From CALODL01 sp942492115 (GTDB taxonomy: Bacteria; Planctomycetota; Phycisphaerae; UBA1845; CAIVHJ01): a stretch of 64,000 nucleotides of DNA. How positions within the stretch are numbered: position 1 is the first letter of the stretch; each line of letters begins with the position of its first letter. Below, one piece after another: positions 62,214 through 64,000 of this stretch. The position numbers and the translations under genes were made by a program. The notes below the pieces were generated by a model. That model saw only the letters and a list, made by a program, of their open reading frames with translations. It was not told the origin of the DNA and made no database searches. The stretch is from positions 248,001 to 312,000 of the forward strand of contig CALODL010000024.1 in the NCBI GenBank assembly GCA_942492115.1, written 5' to 3'.

Positions 62214-63175
62214 CCGCCAGCAATGCCTGAGATCGGTTGTGTTAATGACGACCTTCGAGGTTACGTTTGCTTCACGATCTTGCCGCGATACGTCTGGTCC
62301 GAGTGATGCCGGTTACGGATCTGACGACATCACCCAATGAACTGTCTTCCAGCGCAGCGTCACCCGCATCGACCCGAATGCCCTTGGCGATCGGGCGACA
62401 ACGCCGACCAGATCTCCTTTTCGACGAGGCCGATGGCTGGCATGCCTACAGAGATCTGCAGCACGATCGCCGGTATTGATTCCACGGGCGCGCCTCCTGT
62501 CCAAGGACATCAGAGATCGCCTGCAGCCTCACGCGATCGAGGGCGTTCGAAGACGTGTGATTCATCACCGACGTCCTCCCTGCTGTTCTGACTGTTGACG
62601 ATTGGGATCGGGCGGATCTGCAACCAGCAACATCGAGCCGTAGCCGCAGAGACGCGTGATGGTCGACGCTGCGGTTCAGCATCACCACGGCGATAATCGA
62701 GACCGCTCACGCTCAGAAGGCCCAGCACGCCCTGCCGGCAGCGGCTCGATCTCAAAGGTGTACGGCCAGGTTCGGCCAACTCGAGCAGGGTTTTGTCTCC
62801 GTCGGCGAGAGAAGACCAGCCCGGTTTTGCCGCCCGTAAGTACCCCACCGGTCGCAGTTCCGGCACCGAAAAACGGATGGTGATCACGTAATGTTCGCTC
62901 TTGTTCCAGGGCCGACGCCTGCTGCTGAACGAAATAGCGGGCAGCACGCAGGGGGCGATGGCCAGAGTGGGACAGCGACGAATCGCGCCCTTGAGCGGAC
63001 AGATGGGCCAGACTGGCAACTCGACGACTTCAGGCTCGCTTTCGAAGACGGCGAGAGCCGGTCAAGACTCTGCCCACGTGCCAATGCCACAACGATGACC
63101 ACCCATCATGACCAACGCCTGAGCTGCACTGAAGCCGTCCAAACGATAAATATCACCGAGGTCACGGTCAACGGC
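62214..63175 (-). pseudogene. flgA: flgA (P-ring assembly chaperone), frame broken
   Basis: Reading frames across 62214-63175 give a FlgA-like protein only in fragments: a possible export segment LTVTSVIFIVWTASVQL near 63110-63170, and, in the second half, a SAF-type domain DVLGQEARRxINTGDR, LVEKGDLVGVVARSPIAKG, ALEDSSLGDVVRIRN and SKVVINTTDL between 62230 and 62530. FlgA binds FlgI in the periplasm and helps form the P ring. Only the SAF part is secure; the middle (62530-63000) was not resolved. Multiple single-base shifts are required. The order flgA-flgH-flgI supports the call. Confidence 0.5.
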
Positions 63176-63384
63176 AGCCACCGTCGCTCAGGGCTACAGA
63201 CGGACTGACTCGCCGGAGGCTGGAGTGTATGCATAGGATCAACACCACACCAGCAGTGATACGGCGACGTGTCACGCGAGTAGTAAGCCGAACTATTGTG
63301 ATTGACTAAATCCTTGCGAAACATCTCAACGTAGTAAACGTTTTGTCGCCATTATTCATGTACAAAGCGTAAGTGGTAGAATTA
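63176..63384. other. composition change and possible contig junction
   Basis: Flagellar-like, GC-rich sequence ends around 63200-63250 and AT-rich sequence takes over to the end of the window. flgG, expected just upstream of flgA, is absent. I see no repeat, tRNA or integrase motif that would explain the change as a mobile element boundary. Confidence 0.6.
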
Positions 63385-64000
63385 TCAGATCCAGTTACAA
63401 TAACATCCACCAAAACCATCATTATCAAAGTCTCTCATTAAACCTTGAATAGGAGTTCCAACAGACATGTCCAATCCTGAGCCAGAATAAATATCAACGA
63501 ACACACCATTCTGATTTTCGAGAAGCATGTTGTCAACATCATGGTTGGTCATGAAGGCATCAAAATCTCCATCATTATCAAAATCCTGAAAGTCAGTGGT
63601 CCAAGACTGAGCTCCAATTCTCAGGCCGTTTGCATTGGTAAAGTCTTCCGTATATGTTCCATCTCCATTATTAATAAACATCTGGTTTATCCTCCGAGGG
63701 TCACTGGAATTCGACACATTCTGACGGCAATGCGTTATGTAGAAATCAAGGTCTCCATCTAAGTCGTAATCTGTAAACGTAGATCCATAATTTCCAGAAC
63801 CATCCCATGATCCCCAACCAGGATTGTCAGTAGGGCTCATCTTTATGATTGCGTCCCCAGAGTACGTAAAGTCGCCACTACCATCATTCTCCCAAATGCC
63901 ACTTGGGCCAGTATCCCTGCAGGAGAAAAGTCCAAATCTCCGTCTGCATCCATATCCGCTAGGTTAACGTATCAGTGTTTTGCCAACCTGTACGATGGAA
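63385..64000 (-). CDS. FG-GAP/VCBS repeat surface protein, partial, with frame breaks
   Basis: A clean ORF at 63385-63840 encodes repeats typical of FG-GAP/VCBS beta-propeller proteins: TFTDYDLDGDLDFYITHCRQ, MFINNGDGTYTEDFTN, TTDFQDFDNDGDFDAFMTNH, LLENQNGVFVDI and GLMRDFDNDGF. In the reading direction it extends upstream to the window edge through another unit (ADMDADGDLDF), reached only by a frame change near 63930. It extends downstream past 63385 (DVIVTGSDN, TTYALYMNNGDKTFTTL) by another change near 63412. Such proteins are usually secreted or surface-exposed and calcium-binding. Codon use is strongly AT-rich, unlike every other gene in the window. Confidence 0.7.

Noticed and set aside
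1..64000. tRNA, rRNA, insertion sequence or integrase genes
   Set aside because: None was recognised when reading both strands. This was by eye only; a covariance-model search would be needed to exclude small RNAs.

Overview
The window reads as a stretch of a planctomycete-like (probably Planctomycetota) genome. This rests on protein style: oversized type II secretion (T2SS) parts, GspG-like pseudopilins with calcium-loop tails, long acidic or Pro/Lys-rich linkers, and a csrA-fliW-flgL-flgK flagellar cluster. No rRNA or tRNA gene was seen, so the phylum call is an inference. Nearly all genes lie on the minus strand. The exceptions are four small exported proteins (9.1-10.5 kb), surE (11.8 kb) and one lipoprotein (49.9 kb).

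Layout. (1) 1-8.55 kb: type IV filament cluster A, with two GspE/PilB ATPases, a PilT retraction ATPase, a GspF platform and three pseudopilins, the last cut by the window edge. (2) 9.07-10.47 kb: four tiny exported proteins, two ending in nearly the same 20-residue tail. (3) 10.35-13.1 kb: a coiled-coil protein, surE and a lipoprotein. (4) 13.1-37.0 kb: a T2SS operon in canonical order E-F-G-H-I-J-K-L-M/C-D, in which the secretin position is held by three giant proteins built from about 11, 12 and 14 secretin N1-type repeats; only the last one has the outer-membrane pore domain. (5) 37.2-40.3 kb: a glycosyltransferase, two paralogous lipoproteins and a DUF2752 membrane protein. (6) 40.5-46.2 kb: cluster C, an overlapping pilB-pilC-pilM-pilN-pilO-pilP-like operon with no pilin or secretin beside it. 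(7) 46.3-52.5 kb: a STAS protein with a PAS histidine kinase, a nucleotide-sugar epimerase, a lipoprotein and an ECF sigma/anti-sigma pair. (8) 52.8-63.2 kb: flagellar genes fliC, csrA, fliW, flgL, flgK, flgN, flgJ-like, flgI, flgH and flgA. (9) 63.3-64 kb: an AT-rich FG-GAP/VCBS protein fragment that does not match the rest in composition.

How it fits together. Three envelope-spanning filament machines lie next to each other with one pilT and one recognisable secretin pore among them. The most unusual element is the set of three giant secretin-repeat proteins, about 4,100 residues in total. I suggest they build a very tall periplasmic channel suited to a wide planctomycete periplasm. The flagellin leader contains a hairpin that displays the Shine-Dalgarno in a hexaloop directly downstream of csrA and near fliW, which fits a CsrA-FliW-flagellin control circuit.

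Quality. From about 60.6 kb to the right end reading frames break repeatedly by single-base shifts (flgI, flgH, flgA and the VCBS gene), and base composition changes at about 63.25 kb. This looks like a low-quality and possibly chimeric contig end rather than real pseudogenes.
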